This document shows positions 7,376-14,737 of a stretch of DNA of 39,367 nucleotides, piece after piece. Every line of letters begins with the position of its first letter. Within the stretch, counting starts at the first letter, position 1. The position numbers and the translations under genes are program-made. Origin of the DNA: Lachnospiraceae bacterium (GTDB lineage: Bacteria > Bacillota > Clostridia > Lachnospirales > Lachnospiraceae); assembly GCA_017540605.1 (NCBI GenBank), contig JAFYAS010000056.1:1-39367 (forward strand), given 5' to 3'. The notes under the pieces were generated by a model that worked only from the letters and a program-made list of their open reading frames with translations, had not been told where the DNA came from and searched no databases.

Positions 7376-8099
7376 TCACAACATTGCTACATTACCACCG
7401 AGCTTTACTACCTCAGCTTTTAACTTTTCGATAAATGATTTTTGACTTTCAAGCTGTTTGTCCTTGCTTTCAACCTCCTTTGCTAGCTCCGCAATCTTAT
7501 TATCTCTTTCTTCAAATTCCGCCTTAAATAAATCCCTTGTTGCTCCCATCTTCTTTGCACCTTCTTCCTGATCATTTATCCTAAATCTTTCTATGACAAG
7601 GTCTGTTACTTCTGCCGCCTTTTCTCGATAAATCGGATTTGCTATATTGTTTATCAAATCTGCAATGCCGTCAACTCTGTCTTCAGAGAGTTTCTTTTGA
7701 ACTAAACTCATCCATGGATATTTTTTATGATCCACCTTGTTAAGAAGAATCACTTGTACATCAAACAGTGTAGAGTGTTCAAAATAATAAACTCCCTCTT
7801 CTCTTTTGACCATAGTATAATCCAAACTCTTTAGTTGTTCAACGATTTTTCTATCTATTCCCGGTGACATATCAGGAGATTTATATTCTACCAATGTATG
7901 TCTTTTATAATCTCCACCAATACCATTGTTTATCACCGCATCATCCTTTTTTCTTCACTGCAAGAATATCTATCTCACTCTTCGTTGCCAAAAGATAATG
8001 TAGGGTGATCTCAAGCACATCAGTGTATTCCATAAACTCCATCTCATAGGATGCATAGAATGGGATATGCCACTGTTCTCTCTTGCCGTTTTCACTCAA
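7376..8099 (-). pseudogene. EYKSPD-family nuclease-like gene, copy B, frameshifted and internally deleted
   Basis: Two reading frames together resemble a family common in Lachnospiraceae (hypothetical, sometimes linked to PD-(D/E)XK/Rpn nucleases). The first frame (8099-7941) gives QWHIPFYASYEMEF and ATKSEIDILAVKKKG. The second (7936-7376) gives GGDYKRHTLVEYKSPD, then a C-terminal part with a coiled-coil tail. One extra A in the run aagaaaaaagg near 7945-7955 would explain the frameshift: removing it joins AVKKK to DDAVINNG. Compared with relatives as I remember them, about 40 residues also seem missing after EYKSPD. The E-x-K of EYKSP fits a nuclease active-site motif. No start codon other than TTG 8099 is visible. 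Function is probably lost. Confidence 0.5.
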
Positions 8100-8194
8100 T
8101 TAAATCAACCCTTTCAGTATTTAATTGTTCCGGAACTGGTTCATACTGTATCAGTACTCTTTCAAAAAATCAAGAGATTGGTGACATTTGGGGG

Positions 8195-8231
8195 TAAAAA
8201 AGTGATATGCAACCCCAAGTTGCATATCACT
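8195..8231 (-). terminator. Terminator of the intact agrD-protease-LRR-agrB unit
   Basis: Perfect 13-bp stem, AGTGATATGCAAC (8201-8213) paired with GTTGCATATCACT (8219-8231), a 5-nt loop, followed on the minus strand by TTTTTA (8200-8195). It lies 26 nt after the agrB stop and defines the end of this transcription unit. Confidence 0.85.
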
Positions 8232-8256
8232 ATTATCATTATTACTTATCCAAATT

Positions 8257-8835
8257 TTATCCTTTGTGATTCGTCATAACCCCAAGGATATCACTCACTG
8301 ACACCACAAGACTTCCCACAGCCATTATTCCACAGTAAGTTCTTATATTGAGATAACAGAGAATAAAAAATACTACTGAGATCAACACTAAGGATATAAG
8401 GCATTTCTTCCTTAGTATCTTCTTTTGTTCATCTGACAGTCTTTTGTTAAGACAATCCACAGGAGCAAGGCGTATGATAATAACTGCTGAAATACTGTAT
8501 ATAATCATCCATATGATCATTGGCGTGTATCCGGAGATTTTCGGTATCAGACCTGTGATCGTCACCACCATTCCATAGGAGAAAATGATACACAATAGTC
8601 TTGTCGGTGCGTGAACCCCTCCGCTGAAGTTTCTGAGGGGGGCAATAACCAAATAAAGCAGCATACCATACAGGATATCATCAAACCAGAGTCCACAGAT
8701 TACAAAGAATGTGAAATATATTATGTTTTCAAATATCCATCTTAAGAGGTAGTTGTAGATTTCAACTTCATCGGACTGGATCGTGCCTGCTTCTACCATG
8801 AGAGAGGTGAGAAAATTGGTTGATTTTGAGATCAT
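8257..8835 (-). CDS. agrB: AgrB-family peptide-processing membrane protease
   Basis: 192 residues with about six hydrophobic segments. The AgrB signature is visible: PLRNFSGGVHAPTRLLC, with catalytic H75 and C82 exactly seven residues apart as in Staphylococcus AgrB. AgrB cuts the C-terminal tail from AgrD, forms the thiolactone ring and helps export. Start ATG 8835 follows the LRR stop by 2 nt, and its ribosome site (GGAGGAA) lies inside the last codons of the LRR gene, so translation is probably coupled. Its natural substrate is expected to be the AgrD at 12159. A truncated paralog lies at 3388-3639. It is the only intact agrB in the window. The order agrD-protease-LRR-agrB, with two large genes between agrD and agrB, is unusual. 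Confidence 0.92.
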   Translation of the reverse strand: MISKSTNFLTSLMVEAGTIQSDEVEIYNYLLRWIFENIIYFTFFVICGLWFDDILYGMLLYLVIAPLRNFSGGVHAPTRLLCIIFSYGMVVTITGLIPKISGYTPMIIWMIIYSISAVIIIRLAPVDCLNKRLSDEQKKILRKKCLISLVLISVVFFILCYLNIRTYCGIMAVGSLVVSVSDILGVMTNHKG

Positions 8836-8840
8836 TCAAA

Positions 8841-10001
8841 TTATTCCTCCGGTCCAAGTTCAGGCTTTTCAAAGGCATATTTATTCATTTTAGCTTTTCC
8901 GTAAAGCTTGATTGCAGGTTTCTTGGTATCCCAAAAAGCTGCTTCTGATACACCATACAGCACCTTTGGATTTCCTATGTTCTTAAGTTTAGAACAGCCG
9001 GCAAAAGCCGCATAATCAATCTGCTTAATCTCCTTTAACCCTTTTACCTCCGTGAGCTTTTTGCAATCAGCGAAAGTCCCTGATGGAATTCTTGATATAA
9101 ACTTATTCTTAAATGTGACTGTTTTAATATTTGCTTTTGTAAATGCACAAGGTCTTATCTCTCTGACTTTAGATGATATAACTATATTTTTTGATACATT
9201 AGCAGAGGCGCTATACAAAACACTTTCATCCTTTGAATACAATATCCCATCAGTTATCTTAAACCTTGGATTGTTCGGAGCTATCGAGATTTTGTTTGTA
9301 TAAGCATTGACCACATAGTCTCCGATCTTCTTTAATGATTTGGGAAGGCTGATATCAGGTATAGTACCAAGAGCCATGGTTCCAAGCTTATATGTACCCT
9401 CCGGTATTTTGATAGACTTGATTTTATTCGACACAAAAACATAGTCACCAAATGTAAGATAGTCATATTTTTTTGCAAAGTCAACCTCTTCCAATGAATA
9501 ACAATGAGCCAAAGAACCTGTTCCAATATATTCCATCGTATCGGGTATGGTAATCCTGGTAACTGCATTCAAATAATTTAATGGCAAACCATTTTCTTCA
9601 TAAAGACGACCGTCTAATGGGGAAGATTTAACATTAAAGCTTTGTCCCTTGGCCGGTATTATTTTTATGTCGTGTTTTTCAAAATAATCAGAGCTTCTGT
9701 ATTCCGATAAGCGGGTCAGCTTATATTTTTTTCCTTCATGATTGATAGTAGATGGGTAGTTAAAGGTTGTTTTTTTTGAGCGCTTCAAACTAAAATCCGA
9801 ATCATAATAACCCTTCGCTTCAGCATAATCCGTATCTATGCCAACAGCCTCAACCTCGTTATTACCAATTATGTGAAAAAAAATATAGTTCTCCCAAAAT
9901 GCATCGTCTTTTGTTTTTGAATGTTTTTTTGCATATACGGTACTACCCAGACTAAGAATCATAGCGAATATTGTAAGTGTAAAGAATGGAATCCTCTTCA
10001 T
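8841..10001 (-). CDS. Secreted BspA-like leucine-rich-repeat protein (LRR_5), copy 3
   Basis: 386 residues with a signal peptide (MKRIPFFTLTIFAMILSLGSTVYA), the conserved head (FWENYIFFHIIGNNEVEA) and LRR_5 repeats (IPDTMEYIGTGSLAHC, LPKSLKKIGDYVV, IDYAAFAGCSKLKN). It ends in NKYAFEKPELGPEE. The ribosome site GGAGGA precedes ATG 10001. It lies between protease copy 3 and agrB, with its own sigma-A-type promoter and a strong hairpin upstream. The last codons contain the agrB ribosome site. A secreted or surface binding role is likely from the family. A specific link to quorum sensing is inferred only from the operon. Confidence 0.82.
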   Translation of the reverse strand: MKRIPFFTLTIFAMILSLGSTVYAKKHSKTKDDAFWENYIFFHIIGNNEVEAVGIDTDYAEAKGYYDSDFSLKRSKKTTFNYPSTINHEGKKYKLTRLSEYRSSDYFEKHDIKIIPAKGQSFNVKSSPLDGRLYEENGLPLNYLNAVTRITIPDTMEYIGTGSLAHCYSLEEVDFAKKYDYLTFGDYVFVSNKIKSIKIPEGTYKLGTMALGTIPDISLPKSLKKIGDYVVNAYTNKISIAPNNPRFKITDGILYSKDESVLYSASANVSKNIVISSKVREIRPCAFTKANIKTVTFKNKFISRIPSGTFADCKKLTEVKGLKEIKQIDYAAFAGCSKLKNIGNPKVLYGVSEAAFWDTKKPAIKLYGKAKMNKYAFEKPELGPEE

Positions 10002-10037
10002 TGTTCATCCTCCTCGATTTATTCTGTACTGTTTATA

Positions 10038-10066
10038 TTTATATCATTTTTTGAGATGCTATGCAA
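10038..10066 (-). promoter_or_regulatory. Internal promoter for LRR copy 3 and agrB
   Basis: Minus strand: TTGCAT (10066-10061), 17-nt spacer, TATAAA (10043-10038), about 36 nt before ATG 10001. It could supply basal AgrB and LRR protein when the agrD promoter is off. Confidence 0.6.
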
Positions 10067-10081
10067 TCTAAAAACCAGGTG

Positions 10082-10124
10082 CGCAAATAACCTCTGTCCA
10101 ATATTGTAACAGAAGTTATTTGCG
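10082..10124 (-). repeat. Strong inverted repeat between protease and LRR genes
   Basis: Arms of 16 nt, CGCAAATAACCTCTGT (10082-10097) and ACAGAAGTTATTTGCG (10109-10124), pair with one G-U, around an 11-nt loop. On the minus strand it starts 9 nt after the protease stop, and only a weak T-rich stretch follows. It is more likely a partial terminator or RNA-stabilising hairpin that separates protease and LRR expression than a full stop. Confidence 0.6.
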
Positions 10125-10132
10125 TAAGAATA

Positions 10133-12139
10133 CTATTCTGCAGATCTGTTTGAATACCATACAGGATGATCAACTATTGATGTATGATCCGCTTGGTCTA
10201 CAAATGTATGAAATTTACGAAGCTTAAAATCATTAGAGCCGTGAGTGTATGGATGATAGAATTCTTGTCCATCTGGTGTTAATGCATAATGCCACACATA
10301 TATTGCGTCTAACGCTGCGTCTTTTGCCGTAAGATAACGAGCTTCTATCCTGTTTATATTATCTCTTGGGTTCGATTTGTCTTCTTTTTTACTTGGTATT
10401 CTTGTCCAATCTACGCCATTTAATTGCTCATATGCTTCATGCGCATATGTATCCATCAAAATATGTACTGCCAATCCTGCAACAAATCTACCTCGATTCT
10501 CCTTTGTATCAACTACATCACTTCCAAATATCGATGAAAAATCATTTTCTAATATACGCATACGATTATCTATAATGCTCTTGGAATTGTTTGGATAGTA
10601 GGCATAAGATGTAGCGGCAATAGCTGTTTCCATATCACTGCTATGATATCTTTTACGTGCAAGGTTCATTAAATACATGTAATTGGCAACATAGTTATAA
10701 TTACCATGAAAAATGTCCTGTTCCGCAGTACCTCCTTTTAAGTATGGTTTTTCATCTGCGTATTTTTGAGCCAATCTAAATACTTTTTTGACATTAGCAG
10801 AAATATCATTAGAGTCATTGATTGCATTATAATGGTCCTTTTTATACCATAAAGCCTCAACCTCTGCCTCATCATAAGAATCAACAGTATTTGTGTTCTC
10901 AGCTACAATATTATCAAAATTTGTATAATCCTCTGAATAAGAAGCAGCAAAATCATCATAAACAGAAAGCGCATAGTCAAGGTCAACCACGCCGTAATCA
11001 TTGTCATCTATACTCTTTGAGGAAACCTTCATCAGTTCTCTGATAAACCTGGGAGATTTGGTATTATCCTTCGCAAGAAGAACTGAGGCAACACCGGTAA
11101 CATGAGGAGCGGCAACACTTGTTCCGTCAGCCTTTATAATATCCCCAAAGAAATCGTTGGCAGGAACACTTTCACCGGGAGCCAAAAGCTCCACTTCATC
11201 TCCGATGGAGCTTATATCACTGACCGCACCGCCCGGAGTAATACCACCTACGGCAACGACCTCATCAAAAGCTGCAGGATACTCTACAATGTCAGAGGTT
11301 TCACCATTATTACCGGCTGCTGCTATCATCAGGATTCCGGATCTATCCGCATCCTTGATGGCATTCTCAAGGATTTCAGATCTTACGGTTGTACCAAAGC
11401 TCATATTGATAATGTCAATATTGTGATCAATACACCAGTATATGCTGTTTACTATCCTGCTGAGCGGAGCCTTCTTTTGATTATCAAGAACGCGAAGAGA
11501 ATATAGCTCAGTATTGGGATTCACTCCGGTAATACCTTGTCCATCATCCTTTGCAGCTATAACACCTGCTACACTTGTGCCATGTCCTGATATATCTTCA
11601 AACAAAACTTCAGCTTCATCTCCTACAAAATTCACTCTCTCCTTCACATCAATATCAGCCGATGCAAGAACTCCGCTGTCAATAACAGCAACCCTCACCG
11701 TATCCGAGGCTTCTGAGTACTCACCATCACTTGCACCGATCATATCAACATTCCATTGATCTTCAGGATTCACTCCTTCTTGATTGGCGCGAGCTTCCTT
11801 GATCTGAAGCTTTAAAGCATGCTGCGTTTCAATATCCAAGTCACATTCTCCTGCTTCTTCATAATCACTGCCCTCAAGAGTGATATCCTCCTCAACAAGA
11901 AGGATATTCTTGTCTTTCTCAAGCCTTTTAGCCTCACGCGCTGTCATGGAAGCAACAACAATGTTGTCATCTTCAAGACCTTCTGATAACTCCTCATTAA
12001 CATCAAAGTTATCTTCAATCTTGTCATAACCGACATCGTTCTTTGCGAGAACGATGTACTCCTGCGTCGCAGACGATGACTGTGTCTCTGCATTTGCAAC
12101 AGGCACATATAATGATGAAACCATAACACTCGCTGCCAA
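10133..12139 (-). CDS. Subtilisin-like protease with C-terminal HxxxDxxxH domain, copy 3, with a stop codon in the signal peptide
   Basis: The ancestral start is ATG 12169 (MRFKWVKAM), overlapping agrD by 11 nt. Codon 10 (12142-12140) is TGA where copies 1 and 2 have TTA. The frame is otherwise open. The coordinates here begin at the TTG right after the stop, giving 668 residues that start inside the signal-peptide core (LAASVMVSSL). Restart there, or at the ATG five codons later, would lose the basic start of the signal. The rest looks healthy: I9-like propeptide, triad D154, H186 and S341, oxyanion N277 (AAGNNG), and the C-terminal domain with AGLAVHILMDTYAHEAY. Compared with copy 2 it has an extra stretch after the propeptide (QHALKLQIKEARAN). 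Unless stop readthrough or restart occurs, it is not secreted. A sequencing error or very recent mutation is possible. Confidence 0.8.
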   Translation of the reverse strand: MAASVMVSSLYVPVANAETQSSSATQEYIVLAKNDVGYDKIEDNFDVNEELSEGLEDDNIVVASMTAREAKRLEKDKNILLVEEDITLEGSDYEEAGECDLDIETQHALKLQIKEARANQEGVNPEDQWNVDMIGASDGEYSEASDTVRVAVIDSGVLASADIDVKERVNFVGDEAEVLFEDISGHGTSVAGVIAAKDDGQGITGVNPNTELYSLRVLDNQKKAPLSRIVNSIYWCIDHNIDIINMSFGTTVRSEILENAIKDADRSGILMIAAAGNNGETSDIVEYPAAFDEVVAVGGITPGGAVSDISSIGDEVELLAPGESVPANDFFGDIIKADGTSVAAPHVTGVASVLLAKDNTKSPRFIRELMKVSSKSIDDNDYGVVDLDYALSVYDDFAASYSEDYTNFDNIVAENTNTVDSYDEAEVEALWYKKDHYNAINDSNDISANVKKVFRLAQKYADEKPYLKGGTAEQDIFHGNYNYVANYMYLMNLARKRYHSSDMETAIAATSYAYYPNNSKSIIDNRMRILENDFSSIFGSDVVDTKENRGRFVAGLAVHILMDTYAHEAYEQLNGVDWTRIPSKKEDKSNPRDNINRIEARYLTAKDAALDAIYVWHYALTPDGQEFYHPYTHGSNDFKLRKFHTFVDQADHTSIVDHPVWYSNRSAE

Positions 12140-12158
12140 TCACATTGCCTTAACCCAC

Positions 12159-12347
12159 TTAAATCTCATTGTGACTCTTACCTTTCTTTCCATGCTTGTT
12201 CTTTTGCGCAAATTCTTTCAAACCATCCGGTTCCTTTTCCTGATACCAGCACAATCTGCAATCACCACTTATAAACGGTGATATTGCAGCTACCCCGGTA
12301 CATACAACAGGCAAAGCCACCCACAGCTTACTCAATCCTTTAATCAT
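12159..12347 (-). CDS. agrD: AgrD-like cyclic autoinducer prepeptide, copy 3
   Basis: A 62-residue precursor: leader MIKGLSKLWVALPVV, core GDCRLCWYQEKEP and charged tail. The ring Cys is probably C30, closing on W34 (ring CRLCW), but C33 within the ring is an extra thiol. The tail from YQEKEP to the end is identical, also at DNA level (12159-12249 versus 325-415), to the other AgrD. The homology stops sharply at the core. GGAGGT lies 8 nt before ATG 12347. The gene heads the operon ending with agrB and faces the regulator and kinase genes across a shared operator. AgrB at 8257 is the likely processing partner. Confidence 0.85.
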   Translation of the reverse strand: MIKGLSKLWVALPVVCTGVAAISPFISGDCRLCWYQEKEPDGLKEFAQKNKHGKKGKSHNEI

Positions 12348-12393
12348 AGTTTCTACCTCCGATTTTTATAGTTCAAACATGTCTGATACTGAC

Positions 12394-12399
12394 ATTATA
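12394..12399 (-). promoter_or_regulatory. -10 element of the agrD-protease-LRR-agrB promoter
   Basis: TATAAT on the minus strand, about 47 nt before agrD. The -35 position (12417-12422) reads GCCCAA, not a sigma-A match. The first box begins 30 nt upstream, exactly as in copy 1, so activation by the LytTR regulator is likely. Confidence 0.6.
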
Positions 12400-12428
12400 C
12401 GCCCATCAATATATTTTTGGGCTCTCAC

Positions 12429-12502
12429 CGTATGAACAACAAAATAAAGTCCTTTTGCCACCCCCTCCATGTTGTTCATACGCCAAAAATGTTGTTCATA
12501 CG
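12429..12502. promoter_or_regulatory. LytTR-type operator cluster between the two agr arms
   Basis: Three perfect 12-bp boxes: CGTATGAACAAC (12429-12440), then GTTGTTCATACG at 12471-12482 and 12491-12502. The last two are a direct repeat with a 20-bp period. The first is inverted relative to them. The pair lies 40 nt upstream of the regulator -35, and the single box 30 nt upstream of the agrD -10, so both divergent promoters can be controlled. Binding by the product of 12601 is inferred from position. Confidence 0.7.
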
Positions 12503-12541
12503 GTCAAACTTTCATATTGTATTTTTTTCTGATGCTTTATA

Positions 12542-12570
12542 TTGACACAATTACAAAAACATGATAAAAG
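12542..12570 (+). promoter_or_regulatory. Promoter of the response regulator-kinase operon
   Basis: TTGACA (12542-12547), 17-nt spacer, TAAAAG (12565-12570). AGGAGA (12587-12592) lies 8 nt before ATG 12601. The consensus -35 suggests some basal activity, with the boxes upstream allowing autoregulation. Confidence 0.7.
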
Positions 12571-12600
12571 GAATAATTAAAAAAGCAGGAGATATTCACT

Positions 12601-13323
12601 ATGGGATTAAATATAGCTGTATGCGAAGATTCAATTGTCGATACAAAACACATTTCATCACTCTTGTTTGATTACCAAAATCTTCATGGGACAGATATAC
12701 CCATCGAATATTTTACATCAGCTGAAGACCTTCTGAAAAATTATCAAAGAGGAAAATATCAGATTCTTTTTCTGGATGTAGAAATGAGCGGGATGGACGG
12801 AATCACCTTGGGCAAGAAGATCAGAAGTATCCCTGATGATGAAGTCTATATTGTATATACCAGTCTGTATCCCCAATACATGATCAACGGTTATGATGTA
12901 AGAGCCTTTCACTTTATACAAAAGCCAATAAATGATGATCGCTTATTTGAAATACTTGACAACATCGTCAAGGATATCGAAAAGCAGAGAGCTTATCTTA
13001 AGCTTCACACAGCAAGAGGTGAAAACCGCTTTGTAGTGATCAGAGACATCTATTATATTGATGTTTCAGAAATAAGGGATCATGTGGATGTACATATGCA
13101 GGACAAAGTCTTTGATGCCATCCATCACCTAAATCAGATGTATGCTGAACTCAAGAATCACGAATTTATCATGATAAAAAGAACAACCATGGTAAATACT
13201 CACCATATAACAGGCTTTTCAGGAGAAACAGTAAAGCTTGATAACGGTGACGAATTATCTGTCGGAAGGCAATACAAAAGCGAGCTTCAAAATCTCTTTT
13301 CCGCCACTATATTCAACCTATAA
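12601..13323 (+). CDS. AgrA-like LytTR response regulator
   Basis: 240 residues. The receiver domain (about 1-120) has the acidic pair E9-D10, phosphoacceptor D59 (LFLDVEMSGMDG), T87 (VYTS) and K108 (FIQKPI). A LytTR DNA-binding domain (about 135-236) follows, with YYIDVSEIRDHV, HEFIMIKRTTMVN and SVGRQYK. It is expected to be phosphorylated by the kinase encoded 13 nt downstream and to bind direct repeats spaced by two turns, which are present upstream of both arms. The regulator gene precedes the kinase gene and is transcribed away from agrD/agrB, in contrast to the linear agrBDCA order of Staphylococcus. Assignment to the agr system rests on neighbours and domains. No symbol is given because orthology was not tested. 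Confidence 0.9.
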   Translation: MGLNIAVCEDSIVDTKHISSLLFDYQNLHGTDIPIEYFTSAEDLLKNYQRGKYQILFLDVEMSGMDGITLGKKIRSIPDDEVYIVYTSLYPQYMINGYDVRAFHFIQKPINDDRLFEILDNIVKDIEKQRAYLKLHTARGENRFVVIRDIYYIDVSEIRDHVDVHMQDKVFDAIHHLNQMYAELKNHEFIMIKRTTMVNTHHITGFSGETVKLDNGDELSVGRQYKSELQNLFSATIFNL

Positions 13324-13336
13324 AGGAGCTAAAACA

Positions 13337-14704
13337 ATGATCATAATCACAAATATCATTACAGGTATTTTTGACATTATATCAATAAAGCTATTTTACG
13401 ATTCAGTTTTTAGAAAATTAAAACCACAAATTTCAAATAATTTTTTCTATTGTCTTCTATTATTGAAGCAAACAATATCAACCATCTATATGTTTGCATC
13501 ATCAGGATATACAAGTATCACCAAAATACTATCATCATTTTTGGTATCATTTATACTATATTACATGATCAGTCTATGCTACGAAGTTCCATTACTTAGA
13601 TACAGATTCTTTGCTGCATTCTTCTTTTATACCCTTGGAGCTATTGCAGAATTATTGTCAGCGCTGGTCTTTTTTACTATCAATCCTCAAATAAAGACTA
13701 TTTCAAACACTTATATTGATACCATGATTTCCTTTGTGTCATGTATCATCTGGTTCCTCCTTGTGATCATCATCGCCACATACAAGCGAAATCAAGTGCG
13801 TACTGTCCCCGTAAAATATACTCTCCTTCTATTTCTTACCCCAGCATCAACTATTATGATAATGATCTGCATTCCTCCCTCTATGCTCACAACTGAAGGA
13901 GTATTTGCCTCATTCTTTCCCTTCTTAGCCTGCCTCTTAGTCATCAACATTTTAAACTACTATCTTCTTGATAGCGTTCTTGACAACCACGAAAAGGACA
14001 AAAAAATAAAAACCATCGAGCGACAGTTAAATGAACAGGAAGAAAAATATGATCAGCTCTCGGAAGCCTACAAGCAAACCCGTCGTATCATACACGATGT
14101 TAAACAGCACAACAACTATGTTATCGGTTGTCTTGAGAAAGGGCAATATAAAGATCTTGCCGACACCTTGCGCACAAATATTAAGGAAATTGAAGATAAA
14201 TACATCTTTTCAAATACTGGAAATCTCGTAATAGATACCTTTGTCAACAACTTCGCTGCCACCTGTAAAAAATATGATATAGACTTCAATGTAGAGCTCA
14301 CTGTAGACTGTGACAGAGTACCTATTCCGGATTATGATCTATGCATCATCATCGGAAACCTTTTCGACAACTGTTTGAACGCAAACAATTCACTTCCTGA
14401 CAATATAAAGAAATATATGAATGTAAAAATAGCCACCACAAAAAAATTCCTGGCTATACAGATTAAAAACCCCATTATTCCTGATGGCTATCGAAGCGAA
14501 AAGGATAAGCTTTACCACGGCTATGGTCTAGAAAATGTGAGACTTTTATGTGAAAAGTATTGTGGTCTTTATAACTGCCAGCACAACGAAGATTATTGCT
14601 CAACCGTCGCTATCCCCATACCAAGGACAGAAAGCGAGCTCCGCTTACAGCGTGAAACGGAGCCCGGTCTAAAATACAATATCAAGATGTTAAAGGACGA
14701 TTAG
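13337..14704 (+). CDS. AgrC-like GHKL sensor histidine kinase
   Basis: 455 residues from ATG 13337, chosen because AAAGGAGC precedes it and the longer frame overlaps the regulator gene. The N-terminal half (1-210) has six or seven hydrophobic helices, as in AgrC/ComD-type peptide sensors. A coiled segment leads to the phosphoacceptor H253 (IIHDVKQHNN). The ATPase domain has the N box (GNLFDNCLNANN, N341/N345) and the G box (GYGLENVRLLCEKY). It probably senses the cyclic peptide made from AgrD and phosphorylates the LytTR regulator. Which of the two peptides it recognises cannot be told from sequence. It is the only kinase of this type in the window, so the two other units may depend on it. 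Confidence 0.88.
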   Translation: MIIITNIITGIFDIISIKLFYDSVFRKLKPQISNNFFYCLLLLKQTISTIYMFASSGYTSITKILSSFLVSFILYYMISLCYEVPLLRYRFFAAFFFYTLGAIAELLSALVFFTINPQIKTISNTYIDTMISFVSCIIWFLLVIIIATYKRNQVRTVPVKYTLLLFLTPASTIMIMICIPPSMLTTEGVFASFFPFLACLLVINILNYYLLDSVLDNHEKDKKIKTIERQLNEQEEKYDQLSEAYKQTRRIIHDVKQHNNYVIGCLEKGQYKDLADTLRTNIKEIEDKYIFSNTGNLVIDTFVNNFAATCKKYDIDFNVELTVDCDRVPIPDYDLCIIIGNLFDNCLNANNSLPDNIKKYMNVKIATTKKFLAIQIKNPIIPDGYRSEKDKLYHGYGLENVRLLCEKYCGLYNCQHNEDYCSTVAIPIPRTESELRLQRETEPGLKYNIKMLKDD

Positions 14705-14721
14705 TAGATTGCTGCTAATCG
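14698..14721. repeat. Hairpin between convergent kinase and DUF4230 genes
   Basis: CGATTAGTAG pairs with CTGCTAATCG around AUUG (10 bp with one G-U). It overlaps the kinase stop codon. Neither strand has a clear T tract after it, so terminator function is uncertain. Confidence 0.35.
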
Positions 14722-14737
14722 ATTAAAAGCTACTACC

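Noticed and set aside
11944-12129. Short minus-strand frames within the protease genes (also at 110-295)
   Set aside because: They are out-of-frame shadows of the protease propeptide region, repeated because the genes are duplicated.
14698-14721. Hairpin after the kinase gene as a terminator
   Set aside because: There is no T tract on either strand. Kept only as a repeat feature.
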